A stretch of DNA of 42,191 bases from Dolichospermum sp. LEGE 00240 (lineage in GTDB: Bacteria > Cyanobacteriota > Cyanobacteriia > Cyanobacteriales > Nostocaceae), in contig NZ_JADEVZ010000043.1 of NCBI RefSeq assembly GCF_015207875.1, forward strand, positions 1 through 42,191, written 5' to 3'. The position numbers and the translations under genes are program-made. Numbering within the stretch: position 1 is the first letter of the stretch; each line of letters begins with the position of its first letter. Shown here piece by piece: positions 1 through 9,876 of this stretch. The notes beneath the pieces are model-generated. The model had not been told where the DNA came from. It did no database searches and saw only the letters and a program-made list of their open reading frames with translations.

Positions 1-58
1 CCCTACTTCCCCTACCTCCCCTACTTCCCCTACTTCCCTACCTCCCTTGCCTCTCCTG
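1..58. repeat. Short tandem repeat, about 9-bp units
   Basis: The stretch consists of near-identical units of the form CCCCTACTT / CCCCTACCT, degenerating toward position 58. It lies directly downstream of the stop codon of the minus-strand mutS2 gene and is cut by the window edge, so its full length is unknown. It resembles the short tandemly repeated sequences common in filamentous cyanobacteria. No coding function is seen. Confidence 0.75.
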
Positions 59-2575
59 CTATATGATATGGGCAACGGTGACACCAGTACCGCCATCAGC
101 TTGTTCGGCTGGTTCGTAGTGGGTAACTCTAGGGTGTTGTTGTAGAAAGGCGTGGACTCCTTGCTTAAGTTTACCAGTACCGTGTCCATGAATAATCCAT
201 AGGGGGCCAGCGGCTTCAGAAATAGCTTTGTCTAAGATGTATTCGGCATCGGCCACTCGTTTTCCGCGCAAATCCACAGTATTTTTGGAGGTACGAATGG
301 CTGGGGCTGGTGGTGGTGTAACTACTGCTGGGGCTGGTTTTGGTTTAACTATGGGTTCGGGTTTTTGTCCATCTAAGGATTCTATATCTTGGAGTTGGAC
401 TGTCATTTTCATGATGCCAAACCGGACATTAAAGTTGCCGTCAGCATCAGGAATTGTTAAAACTTCGGCGGTTTGACCTAATTTGGGAATTCGCACGCGA
501 TCGCCCACTTTTGGCATAAACCTAGGCTTAGGTTTAGGTGGGGGTGCAGGTTCATATTTTTGGGCAATTTGACTTAGGGATGCGGTGGCTTGTTGGGCAT
601 CTTGGGCGTTAGGTGTGCCTTTTTGCAAGCGGCGGATGACTTGGGCAATTTCGCCTTTGGCTTGGGTAATTGCTTGTTGAACGGCGATTTCTTGGGAAGC
701 CCGCAAATCTTTTTCTCTGGCTTCTAAGGACGCGGCTTTGTCGGAAACTTCTTTATATAATCGTTCGGCTTGACGTAATAATTTTTGGGCTTCGGCGGCT
801 TTGGTTTCCTGGTTGCGACGTTGGGCTTCTAAACCGGCAATAACTTGGTTTACTTCATCTGTGGCTTCTCCGACTTGAGTTTTTGCTTCTGCGACTACTT
901 CGGGTTTTAAGCCTAAACGCAAGGCAATACTCAGGGCGTTGGAACGGCCAGGAATCCCCCACAAGAGACGGTAAGTGGGTGACAGTGTGGTTTCGTTAAA
1001 TTCTACGGAAGCATTTTCAAACCGAGGATCTTCATATTTTAAGGCTTTGAGTTCACCAAAGTGGGTACTAGCCATTGTTAGCTGGGTATGATTGGCGAGA
1101 TATTTCAGTAAAGCGATCGCTAATGCACTTCCTTCAACGGGATCTGTACCTGCACCAACTTCATCAAGTAGAACTAGGGACTGGGGATTGGGGACTGGTA
1201 GTTTTATTTCTTCTTCTTTCTCCCGACTTCTGGGCGGGGAAACCCCGCCCCTACTGACTTCTGACTCCTGACTCCTGACTCCTTCTTCTTTTTCTTCCTG
1301 ATTGTTGGGCGCAGGCCCTGCGCCCCTACCTCCTGACTCTAATGCTTCTAATATTCGACTAATGCGGCGAATATGTCCTGAAAATGTGGATAAACTCTGT
1401 TGTAAAGATTGTTCATCGCCAATATCAGCTAAAACTTGGGAAAACCAAGGCATTTCTACGGGTTCACGGGCGGGAACAAATAAACCCACCTTGGACATGA
1501 TAGCGGCTAATCCCAAGGTTTTTAAGGTGACAGTTTTTCCCCCTGTATTTGGTCCGGTAATTGTAACTACGCGAATTTGGGGACTAATTAACAAATCTAC
1601 AGGTACGACGGGATTTCCTTGTTCATGCTGCTGTTGCCAGACTAACAAGGGGTGGCGCAGATTTCGCAAGGTGATAATTTCATTGTCTTCTCGATTCACA
1701 AAATGTGGGGGATTAGAACCTATCCACAGACTGTAACGGGATTTGGCAGTTGCTAAATCTAAGGTGGTGACAATAGCTAATAATCTTTCTAAGTCTGGGC
1801 TAACTGCGGCGACTTTCTCCGTTAAAGTGCGGCGAATTACTTCAGCTTCAGTTTGTTCTTTTCTGATCACTTGCCGGAGTTGATTACCCAATGGTACGAC
1901 ACTATTAGGCTCTATATACAGGGTTGCGCCACTGGTAGAGGTATCGTGTACAATGCCGGGAATTGCGTCCTTTTGGGGGGCTTTAACGGGGATAACAAAG
2001 CGATCGCTTCTTTGGGTAATTAACTGTTCTTGAATCGCCCCTGATTTAGCTTGAATAATATTTTGGAGTTTTTGGGTGATTTGTCCGCGAATTTTCCGCA
2101 ATTCTATGCGAATTTCCCCCATTTTCTGACTAGCACGATCAGTTACTTGCCCCCGTTCATCAATACAACGGTGGATTTCCTGTTCTAATTCGGGGTAAGT
2201 CCGCAATTGGGAAACTAAATCGGATAAAACCGGGACATTTTCTTGATTATCAATGACACGGCGTAAATTTCTTGTTCCTGCGAGGGTAGTAGCGATCGCC
2301 AACAGTTCCTCGCCAGGTAAAATACTTTGGAGTATTGCCCGTTCCAGGGAATCACCAATATCCTGTATTCCCTCAAAGGACAACCCTGGATGCAAACGAC
2401 TTTCCAGTTCGTACACTTCCTTGGTTTGCGCTAATAACTGTTCACTTTCTACCTGAGTTTCAGGAATCGGCAGGTTACGCGCAACTATCGCCCCTAACTT
2501 AGTTGCCGCAAAGGTGGAAAGGTGCTGGCACAGACGGGGCCACTCTAGTAATTCTAAGGTTTCAGATTGGATCAA
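59..2575 (-). CDS. mutS2: MutS2 family ATPase/endonuclease with Smr domain
   Basis: MutS2 binds branched or collided nucleic-acid structures (recombination intermediates, stalled ribosome complexes in some bacteria) and acts in the cytoplasm. The protein has an N-terminal core/lever region, a Walker A motif GPNTGGKT at about residues 341-348, a Walker B segment LLDEVGAGTDP with Asp near 471, a charged coiled-coil region (about 530-640), and a C-terminal Smr nuclease domain (about 765-838) with the HGHGTGKL motif. At 838 residues it is longer than the usual 780-800; the excess is a low-complexity stretch at about residues 416-466, between Walker A and B, encoded by repeats (see finding). The start is TTG; the sequence beginning MIQSETLELLEW matches what I recall of cyanobacterial homologues. 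No other gene is linked to it here. Confidence 0.95.
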   Translation of the reverse strand: MIQSETLELLEWPRLCQHLSTFAATKLGAIVARNLPIPETQVESEQLLAQTKEVYELESRLHPGLSFEGIQDIGDSLERAILQSILPGEELLAIATTLAGTRNLRRVIDNQENVPVLSDLVSQLRTYPELEQEIHRCIDERGQVTDRASQKMGEIRIELRKIRGQITQKLQNIIQAKSGAIQEQLITQRSDRFVIPVKAPQKDAIPGIVHDTSTSGATLYIEPNSVVPLGNQLRQVIRKEQTEAEVIRRTLTEKVAAVSPDLERLLAIVTTLDLATAKSRYSLWIGSNPPHFVNREDNEIITLRNLRHPLLVWQQQHEQGNPVVPVDLLISPQIRVVTITGPNTGGKTVTLKTLGLAAIMSKVGLFVPAREPVEMPWFSQVLADIGDEQSLQQSLSTFSGHIRRISRILEALESGGRGAGPAPNNQEEKEEGVRSQESEVSRGGVSPPRSREKEEEIKLPVPNPQSLVLLDEVGAGTDPVEGSALAIALLKYLANHTQLTMASTHFGELKALKYEDPRFENASVEFNETTLSPTYRLLWGIPGRSNALSIALRLGLKPEVVAEAKTQVGEATDEVNQVIAGLEAQRRNQETKAAEAQKLLRQAERLYKEVSDKAASLEAREKDLRASQEIAVQQAITQAKGEIAQVIRRLQKGTPNAQDAQQATASLSQIAQKYEPAPPPKPKPRFMPKVGDRVRIPKLGQTAEVLTIPDADGNFNVRFGIMKMTVQLQDIESLDGQKPEPIVKPKPAPAVVTPPPAPAIRTSKNTVDLRGKRVADAEYILDKAISEAAGPLWIIHGHGTGKLKQGVHAFLQQHPRVTHYEPAEQADGGTGVTVAHII
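1178..1330. repeat. Repeat-derived in-frame insertion inside mutS2
   Basis: This stretch of about 150 bp inside mutS2 contains two 19-nt hairpins (1232-1250 and 1307-1325), each with an 8-bp perfect stem and 3-nt loop followed by CTAC, plus CTGACTC-type heptamers between them (about 1256-1282). It reads through in frame on the minus strand, giving a Glu/Ser/Arg/Pro-rich segment unlike the surrounding ATPase. The boundaries are approximate. Confidence 0.7.
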
Positions 2576-2705
2576 GGTTTCAACAACAAATCTGAAGTTA
2601 TCGTAACAATTTTAGCCCCTAGAAGACTATATTTTCCAGAATCAAATTGTCCGGTATCAATTCGTAGGGGCAATCCCCACGTGGCTGTCTATATATTAAT
2701 CAGCA

Positions 2706-4229
2706 TTAATTTGTGGCGACTAATTTAAAACCATTGGTCTCTCCCATAACTTGACTTTGATTTAAATTAATTTTCGGCAAAGTCTCCTTACCCAATAATA
2801 AATAAGATTTATCAGCAACCTTATCTTGTAAATCTGCCATAGATGCAGGAATCACTTGACAATCACTATAAAAATCTAAACTAGGACGACTATCAGGAAA
2901 AGAAGTATATATTTGTGTTCCCGGTGGCACATTATCTCTAATTAAAGCTGCCACTGGGAGAACAGGGTATTTTTCATTTAACTCCCAAATCCATGATTGA
3001 GAACTCATCAACATGGCTAAAACCAGATACATTCCTGTCAATAAAACTGGAATAAATTGACGATTACGCTGATTAACTAACCATGATGTTATCCCCATAG
3101 TTATTGCTAAAATCACACTCATCACAATTAACAATGGCTGTTGATCAAACATACTGAAATAAACACAACCTGCCAAACCAACAATCACTAAAAATGCCAA
3201 AAATCCTGTCAAAAATTTACTTTTAAACTGCCCACTTTGCCAAATATAACTTAAATTAGCCCCAATTGCTAACGCTAAAAATGGATACACAGGCATAATA
3301 TACCAAGGTAATTTTGTCCCCATTAAAGAAACTATGGCAAAATAAACAATTGTCCCAATCAGAATTAAACAACCCCACACAGTATGACGATTTTTCCAAC
3401 TTAAATATAAACCACCTGGCAAAAACAACAACCAGGGAAAACCATATTTGAGAATTTCCAGTAAATAATACCAAACAGGACCCGTATTACCTTCCACAGC
3501 TTTTCCCAATCTATCAAAAGCTTGGGATTGAAAATGCACTGCTAAGAAAATATTGCCATAATGTTGCCATTGGGAAAAATACCAAGCAACAGCAGGGAAA
3601 TTACCTAACACCATTCCTATCCAGAGAAATGGATTTTTTAATAAAGCTAATTGTTGATTAACAATAATAAATAAACAGACTATTCCCCCTAAAACTACCA
3701 CCAACATTCCCTTAGTTAAAGTAATTAAACCCAAACAAAAACCGATACCCAAAGCATATTTTTTATAATCTTTTGCTTTCAGGACACAAAATAACAACAA
3801 TAGAAAAAAGGAAATAGTCATCCCATCTAACATTGCCAATCTACCATGACGAACGACCGGTAATAATGTTAAATAAACCAAAGCTGAAAATAAAGCTGGT
3901 AAATTTTCTTTAAAAGCTAAACGTCCAATTAAATAAACTAAAGGTACTCCTAAAGCTGTTAAAAATGCTCCCGGAAATCTGGTAGTAAATTCTTGCACTC
4001 CGAAAATATGATAGCAAACAGCAATTAACCATTGCATCAAAGGTGGTTTTAATAAAAAAGGATCTCCTTGGAGAGTTGGATAAACCCAATTACCAGTCCG
4101 ATAAATTTCTCTAGCGACTATAGCATAAGTACCTTCATCCCAATCTCGTAAAGGTAAATTACCCAAACCTAGCAGCCATAAAATTAAAGATGCTACCAAT
4201 AAACCTAAAAACCATTGTTTATGACTCAT
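2706..4229 (-). CDS. GT39-like polytopic glycosyltransferase (ArnT/PMT fold)
   Basis: This is an integral membrane glycosyltransferase of the GT-C class, expected to move a sugar from a polyprenyl-phosphate carrier to an acceptor on the periplasmic side. It has about ten or more hydrophobic helices, an acidic DWDE motif at residues 29-32 in the first periplasmic loop (the catalytic acidic position of ArnT/PMT enzymes), then the family's LKPPLMQW motif and a HGRLAMLDG segment near residue 130. At 507 residues it matches the family. The start ATG lies 3 bp after the stop of the upstream glycosyltransferase gene, so the two are almost certainly co-transcribed. Sugar and acceptor cannot be told from sequence. 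Confidence 0.87.
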   Translation of the reverse strand: MSHKQWFLGLLVASLILWLLGLGNLPLRDWDEGTYAIVAREIYRTGNWVYPTLQGDPFLLKPPLMQWLIAVCYHIFGVQEFTTRFPGAFLTALGVPLVYLIGRLAFKENLPALFSALVYLTLLPVVRHGRLAMLDGMTISFFLLLLFCVLKAKDYKKYALGIGFCLGLITLTKGMLVVVLGGIVCLFIIVNQQLALLKNPFLWIGMVLGNFPAVAWYFSQWQHYGNIFLAVHFQSQAFDRLGKAVEGNTGPVWYYLLEILKYGFPWLLFLPGGLYLSWKNRHTVWGCLILIGTIVYFAIVSLMGTKLPWYIMPVYPFLALAIGANLSYIWQSGQFKSKFLTGFLAFLVIVGLAGCVYFSMFDQQPLLIVMSVILAITMGITSWLVNQRNRQFIPVLLTGMYLVLAMLMSSQSWIWELNEKYPVLPVAALIRDNVPPGTQIYTSFPDSRPSLDFYSDCQVIPASMADLQDKVADKSYLLLGKETLPKINLNQSQVMGETNGFKLVATN

Positions 4230-4232
4230 ATT

Positions 4233-6671
4233 TTATAAATGAATTAATGGGAGAAATCTCATGATATTTGTAACTGTTTTTAAAGTCTTTAATTCTGGTA
4301 TATCTGGTTTTAATTTTTCTGCTACTATCAACTGCTTTTGAGCTTGTTTGGGTTGAAAGTCATATAAATAAACAAATGCTAAATAAAGCCAAGTATAGGG
4401 ATTTTGATGATCATATTTAGTCAATTCTGTTAAATTCTGGATTAATGATTTGGCTTTGCGCTGTAAAAGTTGTGATAAAACCAAAGTATAACGCCAATTC
4501 AGGTTGTTTGGTTCATTTTCTAGGTAATAATTAGCAGCAAATTCAATTTGCTTCAAATAATCTTGAGTAGGATCATATTGATTAAAATTATCTATTTGCA
4601 CAAAGATATTATCTAATTTTCCCTGTCGTAAGTCTACTGCTAGTTGTGACATTCGGGAAACTAAATCTAAAGGTGGAGTTTTTGATAATTTTCCTGTATC
4701 TGTAACATTGACAATTATCTTAGGAATATTTAAAGGTGTAGTTTTGCCATTAATTTTATCTAAATATAGTGCGGATAGTTGATATTTTCCTAGCGGTAAC
4801 TCCTGGGGAATAAATGTAGCGAGATTCTCAATTACTCGAAAATTTCCTTGAGGATGACATTTTATACCACAATATAGATTACCTAATGCGATCGCATGAT
4901 CATGATACCAAGCTGATTTTCCATTTTGCCATTTCAAAAGTAACAAACCATTTTGCAATTCATCCCATGCACCTGTTATTTGATACGTAACTGAGTTATT
5001 TTGATTTTTGATGAGTTGATTGGCAATTATGACTTTTTCCAAAGAAATTGAATTATTATTACTATTGATTTTTTCAACAACTATATGGGGATTTTTGCGA
5101 TGATATAACCGTAATTTATCACCATGAGGTAATACCCAATCACTTTGTAATTTTAATGCAGGATCAGATTCTACTAAAGATTTTAATTTGCGTTTAGTTT
5201 CTCCCTTTTCTCCTGGTTCATCTGGTTCATTATCTTTGGTGACATACCACGATAAATACTGCAAATCTTGATCTACCTGAGATAATTTCATAGTTAATTT
5301 TCTGCCGTAAATGCGAAAATCAGCCAGTGTTCCGAAATAATCTAAAGTAAATTCATTAACTTGGGGTGTAGAAACTGGAATTACTCCCAAAGTTGTTCTT
5401 AAATATGGAGTAGTTTGATTAATTTTCGCCATTAATTCCGCAAGGGGATATTTTTTACTCTCATCATTTGGTAAATGTTTTCCACCCCAGACTTGAATTA
5501 GGGGTAAAGGAAATAAATTATTGAGTAAAACTATCCCACTTAATACAAAAGTTGCTAATCTTAATCTATTAAACCAGATATTGTCAATCAAGTTAAGAAA
5601 GTAAGCCAAAATTAAACTAATTACCGGAAAACAAGGCAGAATAAATCTAATATCTTTATTTGTCCCCAGAGAACAAATTATATAACTACTAATTAGAGAA
5701 ATAAATAACCAACTTAATGCAGATTTTGATAAATTATCTGGCAAGAAATCTTGAGTACCCCGACGTTTAAAAAGGTAAATTAAGAAAATACCAATACTTA
5801 CAAATAATATGGGAAAACCAACTGTTTCAGGGATAGCTTGCGGATAATATAACCAACCAGCAATTGTTGTTGCAGATGGATCACCTTCTCCTTTTCCCAC
5901 ATGATTAGCATTTAAGGCAGAAGTAATAATAGTTAACCAATTTACACTATACCAAGAACCAGCAATCAACCAAGCTAAAATTAAAGATAATCCTGTTTGA
6001 ATTAATTTAATAAATTTACGTTTGCTGATAAAAATAATTAATGTGCAAATACTAGGAATGAGAATAAAAATAAAACCTGTGGGTTTAGATAACATAATCA
6101 ACCCTATTCCTATTCCTAGCAAAAGAGTTAACATCCATGATAAAAACCCAGTATAACTATCTTTCCAAATTGTTAAAACTGTGAAAGTAGCTATGACAAT
6201 AGCCGTTAAACCATAATCTAATAAATAATCCGTGCGGATAATTCCCATAATGGGAAATAACAAGCAAAATATGCTGGCTGTGATGCCAATTTTTCGGTTG
6301 GGAAATAAATAATTCCCTAAATGATATACTGATAAAATAATTATCGCTGTATATAATAAATTGACTAAACTTGCTTGATCATGACCCTTACCAAACAATC
6401 CTAAAAACGGTACAGTACAAATATATACAAAAGGAGCGCGATAACTAGGGGTTAATTGCCATAGAGATAACCACCAATCACCTGATAAGATATTTAAGTT
6501 TTGAAAAATTCGATAATGATGTAAGGCTCCAGTTAAATGTGCGCTTTGATCATAAGCTGGAATAGATTCATCTAGGAAAAACCATGTTCTATCTATCATT
6601 AATCCTATTAACCAGATGGTTAATAGTATGATATAGTCTTTATTGATTTTTAGATAAGAGGAATAATTCAT
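4233..6671 (-). CDS. Large GT39-like membrane glycosyltransferase with soluble C-terminal helical region
   Basis: The N-terminal half (about residues 10-390) is polytopic, with an acidic DESIPAYDQ motif in the first loop as in ArnT/PMT-type GT-C transferases. The C-terminal half is soluble and ends in a helical, TPR-like segment (roughly 690-800). The open frame extends to a TTG at 6692, but the ATG at 6671 ([12 protein letters not shown]) is preferred because the extra seven codons would run into the divergent promoter region. This gives 812 residues. It precedes the second GT39-like gene by 3 bp and diverges from the GT2 gene with about 44 bp between starts. The TPR-like tail suggests protein contacts, but its substrate is unknown. 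Confidence 0.8.
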   Translation of the reverse strand: MNYSSYLKINKDYIILLTIWLIGLMIDRTWFFLDESIPAYDQSAHLTGALHHYRIFQNLNILSGDWWLSLWQLTPSYRAPFVYICTVPFLGLFGKGHDQASLVNLLYTAIIILSVYHLGNYLFPNRKIGITASIFCLLFPIMGIIRTDYLLDYGLTAIVIATFTVLTIWKDSYTGFLSWMLTLLLGIGIGLIMLSKPTGFIFILIPSICTLIIFISKRKFIKLIQTGLSLILAWLIAGSWYSVNWLTIITSALNANHVGKGEGDPSATTIAGWLYYPQAIPETVGFPILFVSIGIFLIYLFKRRGTQDFLPDNLSKSALSWLFISLISSYIICSLGTNKDIRFILPCFPVISLILAYFLNLIDNIWFNRLRLATFVLSGIVLLNNLFPLPLIQVWGGKHLPNDESKKYPLAELMAKINQTTPYLRTTLGVIPVSTPQVNEFTLDYFGTLADFRIYGRKLTMKLSQVDQDLQYLSWYVTKDNEPDEPGEKGETKRKLKSLVESDPALKLQSDWVLPHGDKLRLYHRKNPHIVVEKINSNNNSISLEKVIIANQLIKNQNNSVTYQITGAWDELQNGLLLLKWQNGKSAWYHDHAIALGNLYCGIKCHPQGNFRVIENLATFIPQELPLGKYQLSALYLDKINGKTTPLNIPKIIVNVTDTGKLSKTPPLDLVSRMSQLAVDLRQGKLDNIFVQIDNFNQYDPTQDYLKQIEFAANYYLENEPNNLNWRYTLVLSQLLQRKAKSLIQNLTELTKYDHQNPYTWLYLAFVYLYDFQPKQAQKQLIVAEKLKPDIPELKTLKTVTNIMRFLPLIHL

Positions 6672-6715
6672 TATATTTGGATTTTCAGGCAATTAAATTT
6701 TCAATAAATTTTATC
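6672..6715. promoter_or_regulatory. Compact divergent promoter region
   Basis: Only 44 bp separate the preferred ATG codons of the minus-strand GT39-like gene and the plus-strand GT2 gene. The segment is AT-rich and must hold, or overlap, the start signals of both transcription units unless promoters lie inside the genes. I cannot assign clear -10/-35 boxes. Confidence 0.4.
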
Positions 6716-7663
6716 ATGATCAATCAGCCCATCTACTCCCTAGTTATCCCCATTTATAACGAAGAAGAAAACATCATGGAGATGTATCGCCGTTTACATG
6801 ATGTCATGGAACAGTTAGACGATGAGGTGGAATTAATTTTAATTGATGATGGTAGCCGCGATCGCTCTTTAAGTATGATGCGCGAATTACACCACCGTGA
6901 CAATCGAGTCCATTACCTCAGTCTCGCCCGGAATTTTGGGCATCAAATCGCCGTTACCGCTGGTTTGAACTTTGTCCAAGGTAAATGTATCATTGTTATG
7001 GATGCCGATCTCCAAGATCCACCAGAATTAATTTTAACAATGATCGAAAAATGGCATCAAGAATACCAAGTAGTATACGCCCAACGCATATCCCGTCAAA
7101 AGGAAGGTTGGCTAAAACGCTTAACAGCATACCTTTTTTATCGCATTCTGCGACGCTTGGCTAAAGTTGATATTCCCGTAGATACAGGCGATTTTTGCTT
7201 AATGGATAGACAAGTAGTAGATATCTTAAATTCTATGCCAGAACGCAACCGTTATATTCGCGGTTTACGTGCTTGGGTAGGTTTTCGACAAACCTCTGTA
7301 CTTTTTGAAAGAAACCCTCGGTTTGCCGGAGATGTAAAATACACTTTTGGTAAATCTTTATCCCTGGCAATTGATGGTATTATCTCTTTTTCCACAGTTC
7401 CCTTACGACTGGCAACCTACTTAGGGATTATCTCGGCGGCGATCGCTATGATTATGATAGTATTAGTGCTTTATTGGCGGATATTTGCCCCAGTCTCTCA
7501 CTTAATTGGTTACACATTAATTACAATTTCTATGTTTTTCTTGGGTTCAGTCCAATTAATTTGTATTGGTATTTTAGGCGAATATATTGGCAGAATATAT
7601 GAAGAAGTAAAAGGTCGTCCTCTTTATACATTAAAAGAAACTGGAGGCTTTACAAAAAACTAA
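6716..7663 (+). CDS. GT2 polyprenyl-phosphate glycosyltransferase (DPM1/GtrB/ArnC type)
   Basis: This enzyme should transfer a sugar from a nucleotide donor to undecaprenyl (polyprenyl) phosphate at the cytoplasmic membrane face. It shows the GT-A opening [12 protein letters not shown] (about residues 8-19), [12 protein letters not shown], the [12 protein letters not shown] motif and the metal-binding DADLQDP at about 96-102. Two C-terminal transmembrane helices (about 230-300) are typical of the GtrB/ArnC branch. The ATG at 6716 is chosen over a TTG at 6677 because the extra 13 residues have no family counterpart and overlap the divergent gene. It gives 315 residues. Downstream lies a small EamA-type transporter, fitting a synthase-flippase-transferase module. 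Confidence 0.92.
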   Translation: MINQPIYSLVIPIYNEEENIMEMYRRLHDVMEQLDDEVELILIDDGSRDRSLSMMRELHHRDNRVHYLSLARNFGHQIAVTAGLNFVQGKCIIVMDADLQDPPELILTMIEKWHQEYQVVYAQRISRQKEGWLKRLTAYLFYRILRRLAKVDIPVDTGDFCLMDRQVVDILNSMPERNRYIRGLRAWVGFRQTSVLFERNPRFAGDVKYTFGKSLSLAIDGIISFSTVPLRLATYLGIISAAIAMIMIVLVLYWRIFAPVSHLIGYTLITISMFFLGSVQLICIGILGEYIGRIYEEVKGRPLYTLKETGGFTKN

Positions 7664-7719
7664 AATGTTGACTTAAAAAAAATAATACTATTCAATAGTT
7701 TTAAATCTCAAAAACCTAG

Positions 7720-7738
7720 GGGCGCAGGGTCTGCGCCC
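7720..7738. repeat. 19-nt hairpin repeat (8-bp stem, 3-nt loop)
   Basis: GGGCGCAG, loop GGT, CTGCGCCC. The geometry and stem sequence match the copy at 1307-1325 inside mutS2. Here it lies between the GT2 gene and the EamA-like gene. No T-run follows, so a terminator role is not supported; it may be a dispersed palindromic element. Confidence 0.75.
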
Positions 7739-7795
7739 TCCATTCTATTTCATCCCACAATCACCGTTATCAATAATAAAATTAAGGTAATATCA

Positions 7796-8170
7796 GTGTC
7801 AATCCCAGAATTTAGTTTACTACTAATATCAGTTATCATTAGTGTCGCTGGACAATTTTTTTTGAAAATGGGGGCAATTAAATTAGGTAAAGTTCATGGA
7901 GGAAACATGATCAGTCTGATTCTCAATATGATCACCATACCAGAACTTTTATTAGGATTAACCTGTTATGGTATTGGTGCAGTAGCCTATATCTTACTCC
8001 TAACCAGGGTCAATCTCAGCGTTGCCGCCCCTGCTGTATCTATTGGTTACATATTTTCTGTGTTACTAGGTTACTTTGTTTTAAAAGAACCTATTTCTCT
8101 AACCCGTGTTTTTGGACTAGGTTTGATTGTCACTGGGGTGATATTAGTGATTTGGAAAAAATCAACTTAA
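7796..8170 (+). CDS. Small four-helix EamA/SMR-type transporter (ArnE/ArnF-like)
   Basis: The 124-residue protein has four hydrophobic helices and a single EamA/small-multidrug-resistance-type repeat, with GAIKLGKVHGG after helix 1 and VAAPAVSIGYIFSVLLGYFVLKEPIS spanning helices 3-4 (the last part is the typical VLKEP motif). Such half-size proteins dimerise; the ArnE/ArnF members flip undecaprenyl-phosphate-linked sugar across the inner membrane. The start is GTG. Its position after the polyprenyl-phosphate GT2 and near two GT39-like transferases supports a flippase role, which is inference. Confidence 0.83.
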   Translation: MSIPEFSLLLISVIISVAGQFFLKMGAIKLGKVHGGNMISLILNMITIPELLLGLTCYGIGAVAYILLLTRVNLSVAAPAVSIGYIFSVLLGYFVLKEPISLTRVFGLGLIVTGVILVIWKKST

Positions 8171-8508
8171 CAGAACAGCTAAATCCACTATTATGGAAGA
8201 GTTATCAATCCGTGATAAAAATATGTCCACTCAAGGTTAGATTAGTAGCTAATGTAACTACTAAATTTCATTAATAAATGAGAAACTATCTTCAGTTAAT
8301 TATCATCTAACTACTCATGGCATTGAGGAAAAAATTATTTTTTTTAATAGTGAATCATGAGTTCAATCAACAGAATATACATGAATACCAAGGACATCAT
8401 ACTTCAGAGTATGGTAAACTACCTCAATTTTTAGAAAAATGTGTTATAACCTACCGTCAGAGCGATCGCTGCCATCAATGGTTGCTCACCCCTTGAAGGA
8501 GTTACACT
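8171..8508. other. Intergenic region before the deacetylase
   Basis: It holds no recognisable gene. A 59-codon open frame (ATG 8317, stop 8494-8496) ends 12 bp before the deacetylase but has no ribosome-binding site and no family I know. A HIP1 octamer is at 8462-8469. The AAGGAG motif at 8496-8501, 7 nt before the GTG at 8509, is the ribosome-binding site of the deacetylase and decides its start. Confidence 0.5.
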
Positions 8509-9447
8509 GTGGAAGATAATAAGTCTTTTTTTGGAACGCAGGGAATATTAATTGCAATACTTGGACTAACGGGCACTTTAAGCATTGCTTTGATGATTTT
8601 ATTCAAGGCGAAAATCTCTGATGCTCAAATTCAAGGTGTAATTGTTAAAAATAAAGACATTGCAGCTAGTGTGAAAACTCAGCAGCGGTTAGAGGAATTT
8701 AAAACAGAAATGCTGACCACTTGGCAACAAGAAGCACAAGCCAAAGGGGTGTCCACTGATGTACCATCTCACTTTCAAGGGATTGTAATTAGCGAAGCTA
8801 AACTTCCCCCAGAAAAAAAAGTTATTGCCTTAACGTTTGATGATGGACCTTGGCCTAGTAGCACCGACAAGGTGTTAGATATTCTCAAGAAAAATAATAT
8901 TAAGGGGACATTTTTTGTTGTTGGCCAAAATGTCAAGAACTATCCAGATTTAACAAAGCGGGTAGTTACAGATGGTCATACTATTGCTAATCATACCTGG
9001 CATCATTGGTATCATCACATGAATCCCCAGGTAGCAGCTTATGAAGTTGCTAATACAACAGACATCATTTATCAAACTACAGGGGTGAAAACCAGTCTGT
9101 TTCGTCCCCCAGGGGGAAACATGAGGAATGGAGTGGCAGCTTACGCCAAAAGTAATAAATATGCTGTTATTATGTGGTCGTCTGATTCTATGGACTATTC
9201 TCGTCCTGGTGTACCAAGACTAATTAACAATATATTTAGAGAAGCTAAACCAGGAGGTATTGTGTTAATGCACGATGGTGGTGGCGATCGCTCTCACACT
9301 GTCAAAGCCTTACCAGAAATCATTAGCAAGTTCCGTAAACAGGGTTATGAGTTTGTTACTGTCCCCGAACTTTTAGAAATGCAAGATCAATATCCACATT
9401 TAGTTGCCCAAAAATCCCAGAAATCTCAAAAAGCGAAGAAACCATAA
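8509..9447 (+). CDS. NodB-type polysaccharide deacetylase
   Basis: This is a carbohydrate esterase family 4 (NodB fold) metal-dependent N- or O-deacetylase, probably acting on peptidoglycan or an exported polysaccharide. A single N-terminal hydrophobic anchor (about residues 12-33) is followed by a linker, then the NodB domain (about 105-300). All motifs are visible: TFDDGP (109-114, metal Asp), HTWHH with His162 and His166 (metal ligands), RPPGG (199-203), and LMHDGGGDRSHT with catalytic His near 255. The start is GTG with AAGGAG 7 nt upstream. Its placement next to membrane sugar transferases suggests a shared role in envelope glycan maturation. Confidence 0.92.
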   Translation: MEDNKSFFGTQGILIAILGLTGTLSIALMILFKAKISDAQIQGVIVKNKDIAASVKTQQRLEEFKTEMLTTWQQEAQAKGVSTDVPSHFQGIVISEAKLPPEKKVIALTFDDGPWPSSTDKVLDILKKNNIKGTFFVVGQNVKNYPDLTKRVVTDGHTIANHTWHHWYHHMNPQVAAYEVANTTDIIYQTTGVKTSLFRPPGGNMRNGVAAYAKSNKYAVIMWSSDSMDYSRPGVPRLINNIFREAKPGGIVLMHDGGGDRSHTVKALPEIISKFRKQGYEFVTVPELLEMQDQYPHLVAQKSQKSQKAKKP

Positions 9448-9741
9448 ATAAAAATGTCAGAATCAGGATAACCAGGATTAAAGGATGAACAGGATGAATA
9501 AGCTGTTGGACATTTAGATTGTATATTGCTCACAACTAAAACTCTTGTGGAACGATTATACTAATGACGAGAGCGATCGCCTTTCCTGAGTAAGCCTGAG
9601 TGATGAGTGAATGGCTAAAAACAAGGTTAGAATCACGGATTTTATAGATTAAAGGATTTCACAGATTTTGGTTATCTTAGCAAATCAAAAAAATCCGTGT
9701 AATCAGCGTAATCCATATAATCCGTGATTCAGACTTTTTAA
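9448..9741. repeat. Intergenic repeat patch
   Basis: The sequence after the deacetylase is made of dispersed cyanobacterial repeat motifs: AGGATTAAAGGATGAACAGG-like words at 9465-9500, a HIP1 octamer at 9573-9580, and an imperfect inverted arrangement of AATCACGGATTTTA-like (about 9631-9645) and AATCCGTGATTC-like (about 9717-9729) words. No gene is seen. Confidence 0.55.
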
Positions 9742-9846
9742 TTACTAATAGAACCTTTAATTCCAGGAGCTAAAACTGGTGGTAGAAAACGAGAAGTAGA
9801 TATTTGGTGCGTACTTAATGCCATCTTTTATGTATTAACTCAAGGA
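9742..9846 (+). pseudogene. Remnant of an IS5/IS1031-type transposase N-terminus
   Basis: In one plus-strand frame the segment reads LIEPLIPGAKTGGRKREVD followed by WCVLNAIFYVLTQG. This is the well-known N-terminal block of small IS5-group transposases (usual form: IEPLLPPAKPGGRPRTVD, then VLNAIFYLLRTGC). The reading frame loses similarity after about 9846, where the family's WRMLP block should follow. There is no start codon and no catalytic DDE part, so this is a dead fragment. Confidence 0.7.
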
Positions 9847-9876
9847 TCTGTTTTTAGTCTAAACTCCAGTTATTTA

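Noticed and set aside
8317-8496. 59-codon open frame ending just before the deacetylase
   Set aside because: No ribosome-binding site, no recognisable family and unusual composition; it may be chance in an AT-rich gap.
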